DNA from: Fimenecus sp045532175
Lineage (GTDB): Bacteria > Bacillota > Clostridia > Oscillospirales > Acutalibacteraceae
Length of the DNA: 64,000 bases
Direction of reading: 5' to 3'
Assembly: GCA_045532175.1 (NCBI GenBank)
Contig: JAZSFK010000054.1
Location: 15,257 to 79,256 of the forward strand
Shown here: piece by piece, positions 8,072-16,871 of the stretch
Position numbering within the stretch: the stretch's first letter is position 1
Layout: every line of letters starts with the position of its first letter
Notes under the pieces: generated by a model
Database searches by the model: none
Told to the model about the DNA's origin: nothing
The model's input: the letters and a program-made list of their open reading frames with translations, nothing else
Program-made: the position numbers and the translations under genes

Positions 8072-10657
8072 ATGAAGATTTTAGCAATTGACGGTAACAG
8101 CATTTTAAACAGAGCTTTTTACGGTATCCGTGCTTTATCCACGAAAGACGGTAGATTTACTAACGGTATATATGGCTTTTTGACGATTTTAATGAAACTT
8201 CGTGATGAGGTTAAGCCTGACGGTGTGGCAATTGCATTTGACCTTAAAGCACCAACATTCCGTCACAAAATGTATGACGGATACAAGGCTAATCGTCACG
8301 GAATGCCACCTGAACTTGCACAGCAATTACCCGTACTCAAGGAACTTTTAGTTGCTTTGGGTTATAAAATCATATCCCTTGAGGGCTACGAGGCTGATGA
8401 CATTTTAGGCACAGTCGCAGGAATGTGTGAAGATGGTGACGAATGCTTTATCGCAACAGGTGACCGCGACTCATTCCAGCTTATTCGTGACAACGTTACA
8501 GTTCTACTTCCACATACAAAAATGGGGACAACCACAACTGAAACCTATACTCCGCAGAGAATTAAAGAGGAATATGGAGTAACTCCTGTACAGATGATTG
8601 ATATTAAAGCACTCCAAGGTGACGCATCTGACTGTATTCCGGGTGTTGCAGGTGTAGGACAGAAAACAGCAGGGGACTTGATTCAAAAATTCGGTACAAT
8701 TCAGAATATTTACGACAATATCGACATTCTTGAAATTAAAGAAAATCTTAAAAATAAACTCCTTAATGATAAGGAAAAAGCATTTTTAAGTTACACTCTC
8801 GGCACAATTATCAACAACGTGCCGATAGAATATACATTTAAAGATTTAATTCCACAGAATGCAGATGAGGGCAAGGCTCGTGCTATGCTTGCCGACCTTG
8901 AAATGTTCAAAATCATTGAAAAACTTAATTTTGCTTCACCAACAGCTGTGGAGAAAAAAGAAGAAAAGACAAAGGAATTGGATTTTGTAACAGATTTTGA
9001 TACAAACGAACTCTCGGATAAAATCAAGGCAGAAGGAAAGGCATATTTTACTGCGGATTACAAGGATTTGGATAATCCTCAATTCTGTTTCTTGTGTGAT
9101 AACGCAGTTTATCACCTTGAACCAATGAATTTCGGATATTTCATGTTTGTTCAGTCCCTTTTGGAAGATGAAAACATCAAAAAATATACTGATAACTCAA
9201 AACTTTTATATCGTTTTGCATTTCTCAATAATATCAAAATTAAGGGTATGGCTCTTGATACATCGCTCGCCGGATATATTCTCAATCCGTCCGCAAATGG
9301 CTATAACCCGTTAAGGCTTTGTGAGGAATACAAAGCACCAATTCCAAAGGTGAAGACTGATTTGTCACTTGCACAGGAATGTGCAGTAATGAAATCCGTA
9401 AGCACAAGACTTATATCGGAAATTGAAGCAAATGAACAGGAATATTTGCTCTATAAAGTTGAAATGCCACTTGCAGAAGTGCTGGCAAGCATGGAACACC
9501 TTGGCTTTATGGTTGACCGTAAGGGTATTGCAGAATTCACACAGAAAATAAGTCTTGAACTCAAAACAATTCAGGAAGAAATCTATGAGCTTGCAGGAGA
9601 AGAATTCAACATCAATTCACCGAAACAGTTGGGTGTAATTCTCTTTGAAAAAATGGGATTACCTGTAAAGAAAAAGACAAAGAGCGGTTATTCAACAAAT
9701 GCAGATGTTCTTGAAAGTCTGCAGAACGAAAACCCGATTATTGATAAAATTTTGTGGTTCAGAACTCTCTCTAAACTCTATTCAACATACTGTGAAGGAC
9801 TGCTCAAGGTAATCGGTGAAGACGGCAGAATACACTCATCATTTATTCAGACAGAAACTCGAACAGGACGAATTTCATCAACTGAACCAAATCTTCAGAA
9901 TATTCCTGTCCGCAAGGAAATCGGCAGAGAAATGCGTAAGTTCTTTGTTGCTAGGGACGGCTGTCTTTTAGCTGATGCGGACTACTCACAGATTGAACTC
10001 CGTGTGCTTTCTCATATTGCTGACGATGAAGAAATGCTGAAAGCCTTTAATGATGAGGTGGATATTCATACAGTTACTGCATCACAAGTGTTTAATATGC
10101 CTTTGGAAATGGTTACACCTTTAATGCGTAGCCGTGCAAAAGCTGTTAATTTCGGTATCGTTTACGGTATTGGTGCGTTTTCTCTTGCAAAAGACATTGG
10201 AGTTACAAGAAAAGAAGCAGATGATTATATAAAAGGCTATCTTCGTCACTATGCAGGTGTTGACAAGTATATGGAAACAGTTGCAAAGGACGCAAAGGAA
10301 AAAGGTTATGTTTCAACCCTCTGGGGCAGAAGAAGATACCTTCCCGAACTCAATTCATCAAATGGAATGCTTCGTGCATTCGGTGAAAGAGTTGCAAGAA
10401 ATATGCCTATTCAGGGTACTGCGGCGGATATTATCAAAATCGCTATGGTACGTGTTTATAATAGACTTAAAGACGAAAAAATGGATGCAAAACTTATTCT
10501 TCAGGTGCACGACGAATTGATTGTTGAAGCACCTAAAAATGAAATTGAAAAAGCAGCAAAAATCTTAAGCGAAGAAATGGAAAACGCTTGCCGGATGAAA
10601 GTCCGTTTAAGAGCTGATGTCAATACAGGTCGCACTTGGTACGACGCAAAAGGTTAA
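8072..10657 (+). CDS. polA: DNA polymerase I
   Basis: An 861-residue family A polymerase that removes RNA primers and fills gaps during replication and repair. Residues 1 to ~290 are the 5'-3' exonuclease (FLAP) domain. Residues ~300-460 occupy the 3'-5' exonuclease position but lack the DE metal ligands: YFTADYKD replaces the usual FDTET. Proofreading is therefore probably inactive, as in other Gram-positive Pol I. The polymerase domain has motif A DYSQIELR (catalytic D637), the O helix RSRAKAVNFGIVYG and motif C VHDE (D814). Length is normal. A cluster of short GC-rich repeats follows the gene. Confidence 0.97.
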   Translation: MKILAIDGNSILNRAFYGIRALSTKDGRFTNGIYGFLTILMKLRDEVKPDGVAIAFDLKAPTFRHKMYDGYKANRHGMPPELAQQLPVLKELLVALGYKIISLEGYEADDILGTVAGMCEDGDECFIATGDRDSFQLIRDNVTVLLPHTKMGTTTTETYTPQRIKEEYGVTPVQMIDIKALQGDASDCIPGVAGVGQKTAGDLIQKFGTIQNIYDNIDILEIKENLKNKLLNDKEKAFLSYTLGTIINNVPIEYTFKDLIPQNADEGKARAMLADLEMFKIIEKLNFASPTAVEKKEEKTKELDFVTDFDTNELSDKIKAEGKAYFTADYKDLDNPQFCFLCDNAVYHLEPMNFGYFMFVQSLLEDENIKKYTDNSKLLYRFAFLNNIKIKGMALDTSLAGYILNPSANGYNPLRLCEEYKAPIPKVKTDLSLAQECAVMKSVSTRLISEIEANEQEYLLYKVEMPLAEVLASMEHLGFMVDRKGIAEFTQKISLELKTIQEEIYELAGEEFNINSPKQLGVILFEKMGLPVKKKTKSGYSTNADVLESLQNENPIIDKILWFRTLSKLYSTYCEGLLKVIGEDGRIHSSFIQTETRTGRISSTEPNLQNIPVRKEIGREMRKFFVARDGCLLADADYSQIELRVLSHIADDEEMLKAFNDEVDIHTVTASQVFNMPLEMVTPLMRSRAKAVNFGIVYGIGAFSLAKDIGVTRKEADDYIKGYLRHYAGVDKYMETVAKDAKEKGYVSTLWGRRRYLPELNSSNGMLRAFGERVARNMPIQGTAADIIKIAMVRVYNRLKDEKMDAKLILQVHDELIVEAPKNEIEKAAKILSEEMENACRMKVRLRADVNTGRTWYDAKG

Positions 10658-10668
10658 TAATTATAAAA

Positions 10669-10787
10669 ATGTAGGGGCGGGTCTCCGTGCCCGCCCGTAT
10701 GTGAACAAACTTTTTCGACGGGAGCAAGCCCCCGCCCTACATTATATCAAAATGGTTGTTTGTAGGGGTGATTCACGAATCGCCCGC
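10669..10787. repeat. cluster of short GTAGGGG-type intergenic repeats
   Basis: Three related GC-rich units lie between polA and the next gene. One is direct (10669-10697, ATGTAGGGGCGGG...GCCCGCCCG), one inverted (10717-10742, ending CCCGCCCTACAT) and one direct (10761-10787, TGTAGGGGTGATTCACGAAT...). The first two have mirror-image ends and could fold together. Their GC content contrasts with the AT-rich flanks. They look like members of a dispersed intergenic repeat family; copy number elsewhere cannot be judged from this window. Confidence 0.7.
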
Positions 10788-10822
10788 AATTAAAGTATTA
10801 AATAATTTAAGGGGAACTGGAA

Positions 10823-11218
10823 ATGAATATGCTTAATGTTTTAAAAAATAATATTGCTAATAAAAACAAGTTAGAAGACATTGTGTCTGCATTTGAAGAT
10901 ATGTGCAATGTTCCACTTGAAAATGTGGATATAGATGATGATGGTATTTTGTTTGAAACAGGCACATTCGATTTTACAGGTGAACCATTGTTTTATTTCT
11001 CATTGGTAAGACAATTCCCAAATGAAGATGAAGAATTTTACCAAATACATCTTGATATTTTATATGCTCCAACTGAACTGACTGTGAATTATAATCAAAG
11101 TGAATGGAACTTTGGCGGAGAAAGCGATATTTTTGGTTATATAAGAAATTCAGAAGAATATTTATCTCTCAAAAATGTAGAAATCAAAAAAATCAATGTG
11201 TACATGGATGAAACATAA
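10823..11218 (+). CDS. hypothetical protein, 131 residues
   Basis: A soluble acidic protein preceded by AAGGGGAA, with no recognised motif. The central part (FDFTGEPLFYFSLVRQFPNEDEEFYQIHLDILY) alternates as if beta-stranded. It resembles small clostridial proteins often found as immunity-like or contact-system orphans, but I cannot assign a family. It ends 4 bp before the phosphatase-acetyltransferase start and could be co-transcribed with it. Confidence 0.6.
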   Translation: MNMLNVLKNNIANKNKLEDIVSAFEDMCNVPLENVDIDDDGILFETGTFDFTGEPLFYFSLVRQFPNEDEEFYQIHLDILYAPTELTVNYNQSEWNFGGESDIFGYIRNSEEYLSLKNVEIKKINVYMDET

Positions 11219-11222
11219 ATCT

Positions 11223-12083
11223 ATGAAAAAAATAATGTTTATTTGCAGTGGTAACACTTGCAGAAGTCCCTTGGCGGAGGGATTGTTCAAGAAATATTTA
11301 AAAGAGAATAATATAACTGATATTGAGGTTTCGAGTGCCGGTGTTGGTGCTTTCCCCGGGGACGGAGTAAGCATAAATTCAATTCTTGTTGCAGGAAATC
11401 GTGGAGTTGATATTTCAAGTCACAGAGCAAGAAATATCAACCCTGAACATTTACTTACAACTGACATGTTCTTCTGTATGACTGGTTCGCACAAACAAGC
11501 TTTGTTAAGACGTTGTGCTGAAGAAAAAATTGTAGTTTTGAATGTGCCCGACCCTTATGGAAGACCTATTGAGGTTTATGAAGAATGTGCAAAACAACTT
11601 GAAAGTCAGTTCCCTGAAATCCTTGAAAGAATTCAAAACACAGTAACCATTCGTGAAATGACGGAAAGTGATATTACTGAAATTGCAGAATTAGAAAAAG
11701 AGTGCTTTTCCGAGCCTTGGAGTGAGAATTCCTTAAGAGATGAGTTGACTAACGAAACCGCAAGGTTTTATGTGCTTCGTGACGGCGAAAGTTTAATTGG
11801 CTATATCGGTGCTAATAACATTTGTAACGAGGTTTATATAACAAATGTTGCTGTGAATAGCCAATATCGCGGTAAGGGTTACGGACAGAAACTGGTAAAT
11901 CAGTTGATTAAGCAGAGCGAAACTGAAAGGGCATTTTTCATCACTCTTGAAGTGCGAAAATCCAATGAAAATGCCATAAAACTATACGAAAAATGTGGTT
12001 TTAAATTTATAGGTGAACGTAAGAATTTTTACTCAAAACCTACGGAAGATGCCTTAATTTACACATATTATATAGAGGAATAA
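11223..12083 (+). CDS. fused YwlE-type low-molecular-weight phosphatase and RimI-type N-acetyltransferase
   Basis: A 286-residue two-domain fusion. Residues 1-139 form a low-molecular-weight phosphatase with the P-loop CSGNTCRS (C8, R14) and the acid loop DPYG (D110). The residue after GN is Thr12, not the Ile of tyrosine phosphatases. In B. subtilis YwlE a Thr at this place marks protein-arginine phosphatase activity. Residues ~141-286 are a GNAT acetyltransferase with the acetyl-CoA loop QYRGKGYG, most like RimI, which acetylates the N-terminus of ribosomal protein S18. The gene ends 2 bp before tsaD, a common rimI neighbour. The ATG at 11223 was chosen because the domain begins there; 9 in-frame codons upstream add nothing. 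Confidence 0.88.
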   Translation: MKKIMFICSGNTCRSPLAEGLFKKYLKENNITDIEVSSAGVGAFPGDGVSINSILVAGNRGVDISSHRARNINPEHLLTTDMFFCMTGSHKQALLRRCAEEKIVVLNVPDPYGRPIEVYEECAKQLESQFPEILERIQNTVTIREMTESDITEIAELEKECFSEPWSENSLRDELTNETARFYVLRDGESLIGYIGANNICNEVYITNVAVNSQYRGKGYGQKLVNQLIKQSETERAFFITLEVRKSNENAIKLYEKCGFKFIGERKNFYSKPTEDALIYTYYIEE

Positions 12084-12085
12084 TT

Positions 12086-13105
12086 ATGAAAATTTTAGCA
12101 ATTGAAAGCTCATGCGACGAAACTGCTGCAGCCGTTGTTGAAGACGGCAGAGAGGTGTTGTCAAATGTAGTTTCTACACAAATTGAAAAACATAAGATTT
12201 TTGGCGGAGTTGTGCCTGAAATTGCATCAAGATTACATACGGAAAACATCTCTGCAGTGGTTGAAAAAGCACTTAACGACGCAAACTGCACATTGGATGA
12301 TGTTGATGCTATTGCTGTGACTTATGCACCCGGTCTTATCGGTGCTTTGCTTGTAGGTGTAAACTATGCAAAAGGATTAGCGCTGGCAAGTGGTAAACCA
12401 CTCATCCCTGTACACCATCTCCGTTCGCATATTGCTGCAAACTATATTACTCATAAGGACTTAAAACCACCATTTATGTGCCTTGTGGTATCAGGTGGCA
12501 ACACACTTCTTTGCAAGGTTAATGATTATACTGATTTTGAAGTAATCGGTCGTACTCGTGATGATGCGGCAGGTGAGGCTATGGACAAAGCGGCGCGAAC
12601 TCTAGGTCTTCCGTATCCGGGTGGTGTAAATCTTGATAAAATCTCAAAAAATGGAGATAATACAAAGTATAAATTCCCGAAACCACGTGTTGACGGCAGT
12701 CCGCTTGATTTCAGCTTTTCAGGGCTTAAAACCAATGTGATAAATCTTGTGCACAACGCAACTCAGAAGGGTGAAGAATTAAATCCTGCCGATGTTGGGG
12801 CATCATTCATTAACGGCGTTGTAAATTGTCTTGCTGACAATACAATTAAAGCTATGGAAATGACAGAAGAAAAAACACTTGTATTGGCAGGTGGTGTTTC
12901 TGCAAACTCCGTTCTTCGTAGCAGAATGGAAAAACTTGCAGGAGAAAAGGGATGGAACTTATATTTGCCTGATTTATCCCTCTGTGGGGACAATGGTGCC
13001 ATGGTTGGTGCACAAGGATATTTTGAATTTCTAAAGGGTACGGTTGCCCAAATGGATTTGAACGGAAAAGCCACTGCCGATATTGAAAAAGACTACGCAG
13101 ATTAA
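12086..13105 (+). CDS. tsaD: tRNA N6-threonylcarbamoyladenosine transferase TsaD
   Basis: A 339-residue ASKHA-fold enzyme that, with TsaB and TsaE, transfers threonylcarbamoyl to A37 of ANN-decoding tRNAs. It shows the N-terminal ESSCDET motif, metal ligands in HHLRSH (H111, H115), VSGGNTLL and the C-terminal LAGGVSANS and CGDNGAM motifs. Length is typical. It is translated from a start 2 bp after the phosphatase-RimI fusion, so the two are almost certainly in one operon. tsaB and tsaE are not in this window. Confidence 0.96.
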   Translation: MKILAIESSCDETAAAVVEDGREVLSNVVSTQIEKHKIFGGVVPEIASRLHTENISAVVEKALNDANCTLDDVDAIAVTYAPGLIGALLVGVNYAKGLALASGKPLIPVHHLRSHIAANYITHKDLKPPFMCLVVSGGNTLLCKVNDYTDFEVIGRTRDDAAGEAMDKAARTLGLPYPGGVNLDKISKNGDNTKYKFPKPRVDGSPLDFSFSGLKTNVINLVHNATQKGEELNPADVGASFINGVVNCLADNTIKAMEMTEEKTLVLAGGVSANSVLRSRMEKLAGEKGWNLYLPDLSLCGDNGAMVGAQGYFEFLKGTVAQMDLNGKATADIEKDYAD

Positions 13106-13156
13106 CCTTCTCTTATCAATTGTATATATAATACACATAAAACACATATAGTTAAT

Positions 13157-13172
13157 TGACAAAAAGTTGTCA
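13157..13172. promoter_or_regulatory. inverted repeat upstream of the pckG promoter
   Basis: TGACAA-AAAG-TTGTCA is a perfect 6-bp inverted repeat ending 9 bp before the -35 element. It could be an operator. The regulator is unknown and the call is tentative. Confidence 0.35.
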
Positions 13173-13181
13173 TTTTAACTA

Positions 13182-13210
13182 TTGAAAAAATGCAGGATTT
13201 AGTATATAAT
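13182..13210 (+). promoter_or_regulatory. pckG promoter
   Basis: TTGAAA (13182-13187) and a consensus TATAAT (13205-13210) with a 17-bp spacer lie about 69 bp before the pckG start codon. Confidence 0.75.
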
Positions 13211-13278
13211 TATTCAAAATAGGTGAATGTGGCTTATTTTGGTATCAATATGAATTTTATATAAAGGAGTAAACAATT

Positions 13279-15069
13279 ATGGCACTCACAAAGAACAAGT
13301 CAATTCTTGAGTGGATTGACAAACAGGTTGAACTTGTTAAGCCTGACAAAATCGTTTGGATTGATGGTTCAGAAGAACAGACAGAAGCTCTTCGTGCAGA
13401 AGCATGTGCAACAGGTGAAATGGTAAAACTTAATCAGGACCTTCTCCCTGACTGCTACTACCATAAAACAGCAGTTAACGACGTTGCTCGTGTTGAGGAC
13501 AGAACTCTTATCTGCTCAAAGAAAGAAGAAGATGCAGGTCCTACAAATCACTGGATGGACCCGGAAAAAGCATACGCTATGCTTTATGATATTGCAAAAG
13601 ATAGTTACAAGGGAAGAACAATGTATGTTATTCCTTACTCAATGGGACCAATCGGTTCACCTCTTGCAAAGGTTGGTATCGAACTTACAGACTCAATCTA
13701 CGTTGTTCTTAATATGCTTATAATGACTCGTGTTGGTAAGGCTGTTATGGACGCTTTCGGTGATGAGAGCAACGACTGGGTTCGCGGTCTTCACTGCAAA
13801 TGCGACATCGATGCAGAAAAGAGATGGATTTGCCAGTTCCCGGAAGATAACACAATCATTTCAGTTAACTCAGGTTACGGCGGAAACGTTCTTCTTGGTA
13901 AAAAGTGCTTTGCTCTTCGTATTGCTTCTTATCAGGGTAAAAACGAAGGCTGGCAGGCTGAACACATGCTCATCCTTGGTATCGAAAATCCAAAGGGCGA
14001 AGTTAAGTACATCTGTGCTGCTTTCCCATCAGCATGTGGTAAAACAAATCTTGCTATGCTTATTCCACCAGAAGGATATCAGGCAAAGGGTTATAAAGTA
14101 TGGTGCGTAGGTGACGATATTTCTTGGATTAGAAAAGGTCCTGACGGTCGTCTTTATGCTATCAACCCGGAAAACGGTTTCTTCGGCGTTGCTCCCGGTA
14201 CAAACGTTAAGTCAAATCCAAATGCTCTTGCTTCAACAAAGAAGGGCACAATCTTCACAAACGTTGCTCGCAATCTTGACGACAATACAGTTTGGTGGGA
14301 AGGACTTGACAAGAATCCTCCTGTAAATGCAGTTGAATGGACAGGTATCAAAACAAATGGTGTTGAGTGGAAGGCAGAAGGCAAAAACCTCGCTCATCCA
14401 AACAGCCGTTTCACAGCTCCTGCTGTAAACTGCCCTTGCATCAGCTCTGAATTTGAAAATCCGGCAGGTGTTCCAATCTCTGCTTTCGTATTCGGTGGTC
14501 GTCGTGCAAAGCTTGCTCCACTCGTATATCAGTCACGTGACTGGAACCACGGTGTATTCGTAGGCTCAATTATGGCTTCTGAAACAACAGCAGCTGCAGC
14601 AGGTGCAGTAGGTGTTGTTCGTCGTGACCCAATGGCTATGCTTCCATTCTGCGGTTACAATATGGGTGACTACTGGCAGCACTGGATTGACATTGGTAAG
14701 ACTCTTGATGCTGACAAGGCTCCAAAAATCTTCAATGTTAACTGGTTCAGAAAAGACGACGAAGGCAACTTTATGTGGCCCGGCTTCGGTGATAACCTTC
14801 GTGTTCTTGAGTGGATTATCAAACGTTGCGAAAACGAAGTTGATGCTCAGGAAACAGCAATCGGTTACCTTCCTTATGCTAAGGACATCAACATCGAAGG
14901 TCTTGAAGGTGAAGTAACAGTTGAATCACTTGAAAGCATCCTCGACGTTGACAAGGCTCTTTGGGCTCAGGAAGCTGATGGTATCGCAGAGTTCTATGCA
15001 AAATTCGGCGACAAACTTCCTGAAACACTTAAAGCAGAACTTGAAACTCTCAAGGCAAACCTTAAATAA
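13279..15069 (+). CDS. pckG: phosphoenolpyruvate carboxykinase, GTP type
   Basis: A 596-residue enzyme interconverting oxaloacetate plus GTP with PEP, CO2 and GDP. The kinase P-loop is SACGKTN (about residues 251-257) followed by the second metal motif VGDDISW. The substrate loop CPCISSEFENPAGVPISAF and FGGRR are also present. These mark the GTP form, not the ATP form. In anaerobes the enzyme often runs toward oxaloacetate for succinate or aspartate formation; direction here is unknown. It has its own promoter and terminator. Codon usage is strongly biased toward few codons, as expected for a highly expressed gene. Confidence 0.97.
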   Translation: MALTKNKSILEWIDKQVELVKPDKIVWIDGSEEQTEALRAEACATGEMVKLNQDLLPDCYYHKTAVNDVARVEDRTLICSKKEEDAGPTNHWMDPEKAYAMLYDIAKDSYKGRTMYVIPYSMGPIGSPLAKVGIELTDSIYVVLNMLIMTRVGKAVMDAFGDESNDWVRGLHCKCDIDAEKRWICQFPEDNTIISVNSGYGGNVLLGKKCFALRIASYQGKNEGWQAEHMLILGIENPKGEVKYICAAFPSACGKTNLAMLIPPEGYQAKGYKVWCVGDDISWIRKGPDGRLYAINPENGFFGVAPGTNVKSNPNALASTKKGTIFTNVARNLDDNTVWWEGLDKNPPVNAVEWTGIKTNGVEWKAEGKNLAHPNSRFTAPAVNCPCISSEFENPAGVPISAFVFGGRRAKLAPLVYQSRDWNHGVFVGSIMASETTAAAAGAVGVVRRDPMAMLPFCGYNMGDYWQHWIDIGKTLDADKAPKIFNVNWFRKDDEGNFMWPGFGDNLRVLEWIIKRCENEVDAQETAIGYLPYAKDINIEGLEGEVTVESLESILDVDKALWAQEADGIAEFYAKFGDKLPETLKAELETLKANLK

Positions 15070-15088
15070 TTATAAAACAAATAAAATT

Positions 15089-15121
15089 GGCGGAGTTGTT
15101 CAATTTCAACTCCGCCTTTTT
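15089..15121 (+). terminator. pckG terminator
   Basis: A perfect 10-bp stem GGCGGAGTTG/CAACTCCGCC with an 8-base loop is followed by five T. Confidence 0.92.
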
Positions 15122-15123
15122 AG

Positions 15124-15987
15124 TTATTCATCAAATGTGATAGTTTCTGAAAACTCTATAATCTGTGGCATATATTCATCAACCTCTTCGGCTGTTACAG
15201 CAAATTGAATTGTCCAGAATGCATCTTCACTCTTAAAAATTGTTGTGTAGTAATAATAAGTAGTGCCTTCCTCGGCATTGTACCATTCATAGTCATAATA
15301 CATAATACCGTTATTTTTCTTAACTTCAGATATATCTTTAATATCATTTGCCTCGAGGGATGCTTCGCCGTATTCCTGAAGAGAATAGTTATCAAGGCCT
15401 TCCATTATACTGAAATCTTCTCTTAAAATGAAAACAGCCATATCTTCATTTGCATAGCAGGCATCAAAACTATCAACGGGAACCTTCATAAACTCATCTG
15501 TCAGAGTAATTTGCATTTCTTCACATTTAAATTGCTTTGTTTCTCCGGCACCGTTCATAAAATTGGTGATAAATCCGATTATGAAACCAACTATGATTGC
15601 AACAATTAAAATGATTATACCTATTTTTGTTCCCTTTTTTCTGTTTTTCAGAACGGCATCATCAGTCACACCGTCAAAGCGAAAGGCATTACCGGTAGCA
15701 GGATTAAATTTGCATTGTCCACTCAAACGGATATCGTATTGACTTTCAGGAAGATTATAAAACTCGTTACAAAAATTTTTGCTCAACGAATCAGCAATAA
15801 CATAAATTCTTGCCGCATTGTCAGGTATTAAAAAAGCTTTTTCTTCGCCATTTTTCAATGTTCCAAGTTTGCGACAAGGCACACCGTCGATTTTTGTTTC
15901 GCCGTATGTATAATCTTCAATGTAAACTTTAAGTTTTGCAAGACAACCGGCTAAGTTTTTGTTTCTCTTAATAAATAAGTTTCTCAT
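15124..15987 (-). CDS. single-pass membrane protein of unknown function
   Basis: A 287-residue protein. An N-terminal ~115-residue cytosolic domain looks like a small beta-rich module. It is followed by the basic stop KNRKKGTK, one transmembrane helix (about residues 122-142) and an extracytoplasmic domain rich in aromatic and acidic residues. The start at 15987 is preceded by GGAGAG at ideal distance; the annotated longer frame adds 5 codons without a better site. It is divergent from the small XRE regulator and shares a 164-bp intergenic region with two palindromes, so it may be regulated by that protein. No family recognised. Confidence 0.65.
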   Translation of the reverse strand: MRNLFIKRNKNLAGCLAKLKVYIEDYTYGETKIDGVPCRKLGTLKNGEEKAFLIPDNAARIYVIADSLSKNFCNEFYNLPESQYDIRLSGQCKFNPATGNAFRFDGVTDDAVLKNRKKGTKIGIIILIVAIIVGFIIGFITNFMNGAGETKQFKCEEMQITLTDEFMKVPVDSFDACYANEDMAVFILREDFSIMEGLDNYSLQEYGEASLEANDIKDISEVKKNNGIMYYDYEWYNAEEGTTYYYYTTIFKSEDAFWTIQFAVTAEEVDEYMPQIIEFSETITFDE

Positions 15988-16092
15988 AATTTCACTCTCC
16001 ATATTCTATGTCGATATTACAATTAAATTGTAGCATATTGTAAAGCAACATTCAAATAAAACTGAATAAAATATGCTTCACATCCATATTAT

Positions 16093-16139
16093 ATGACAAA
16101 ACGTCATATAAGTCAACAATAAATATGACATAATGTCAT
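16093..16139. promoter_or_regulatory. two palindromic operator-like sites upstream of the XRE gene
   Basis: ATGACAAAACGTCAT (16093-16107) and ATGACATAATGTCAT (16125-16139) are 15-bp near-perfect palindromes with centres 32 bp apart, three helical turns. The second ends 12 bp before the XRE start codon. They look like autoregulatory binding sites in the divergent region. Confidence 0.65.
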
Positions 16140-16151
16140 TGTGGTGATGTC

Positions 16152-16364
16152 ATGAAAAACAATTTGAAAAAACTTCGTAAACAAGCAGGTTTAACACAGA
16201 TTTCCCTGCAGATGAAGACGGGAATTGAACAAGCCCTACTTTCAAAATTTGAAAACGGTGAGAGAATTCCGCCAACAGAGACACTTATAATTTTGGCTGA
16301 TTTCTATGGAGTTAGCATGGATTATATTGTAGGTAGAACAGAAAATCCTGACATAAACAGATAA
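16152..16364 (+). CDS. small XRE-family HTH regulator
   Basis: A 70-residue protein made almost only of one Cro/C1-type helix-turn-helix (LRKQAGLTQISLQMKTGIEQALLSKFENG, residues 8-36). The tail SMDYIVGRTENP is typical of clostridial single-domain XRE repressors. It starts just downstream of two matching palindromes, which suggests autoregulation and possibly control of the divergent membrane protein gene. A terminator follows directly. Confidence 0.85.
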   Translation: MKNNLKKLRKQAGLTQISLQMKTGIEQALLSKFENGERIPPTETLIILADFYGVSMDYIVGRTENPDINR

Positions 16365-16400
16365 ACCATTCTCAATTGATTGAGGATGGTTTTGTTTTTT
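16364..16400 (+). terminator. terminator after the XRE gene
   Basis: A 12-bp stem (16364-16375 with 16380-16391, one G-T pair) with a TTGA loop is followed by TTGTTTTTT. Confidence 0.85.
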
Positions 16401-16487
16401 AAAATCAACAAAAAATCAAAAACTTGTTGTTCAGTTTGTTTTTTTCATTATTTATAATTGTCTTGTAATCAAAAGGAGGTTATAATA

Positions 16488-16841
16488 ATGAACACAGACA
16501 AAATTTACGCAGAATCAATCGCAAAGGAATATGCACCAAAGGAAGATTCAAAAATCGTAGCACTCAAAAAACTTGACCAGAAGGCAAAACAACCGGCAAA
16601 CATATTTGCTTATACCTTTGGTGTCGTTTCTTCTCTCGTTGCAGGCCTTGGAATGAGCCTTGCGATGAACGTTATCGGTGGAACAACAGCATTTATGGTG
16701 CTTGGAATTGTAATTGGCATCATCGGCTTTACTTGTTGCGGTATCAACTATCCCATTTACAAAAAAATTCTTGAAAAAGGCAAGAAAAAATATGCTTTTG
16801 AAATAGTTCAACTTGCTCGAGAAATCAGCGAAGAAAAATAA
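16488..16841 (+). CDS. small two-helix membrane protein
   Basis: A 117-residue protein with a charged N-terminus, two closely spaced transmembrane helices (about residues 40-62 and 67-88) and a basic C-terminus. It resembles the two-helix membrane proteins that commonly precede TetR genes in Clostridia. The start at 16488 follows a consensus AAAGGAGG. It leads a probable three-gene unit with the TetR regulator 30 bp downstream. Function unknown. Confidence 0.7.
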   Translation: MNTDKIYAESIAKEYAPKEDSKIVALKKLDQKAKQPANIFAYTFGVVSSLVAGLGMSLAMNVIGGTTAFMVLGIVIGIIGFTCCGINYPIYKKILEKGKKKYAFEIVQLAREISEEK

Positions 16842-16871
16842 TCATCTGTTTATTAGGAAGGAGGTTGTCAG

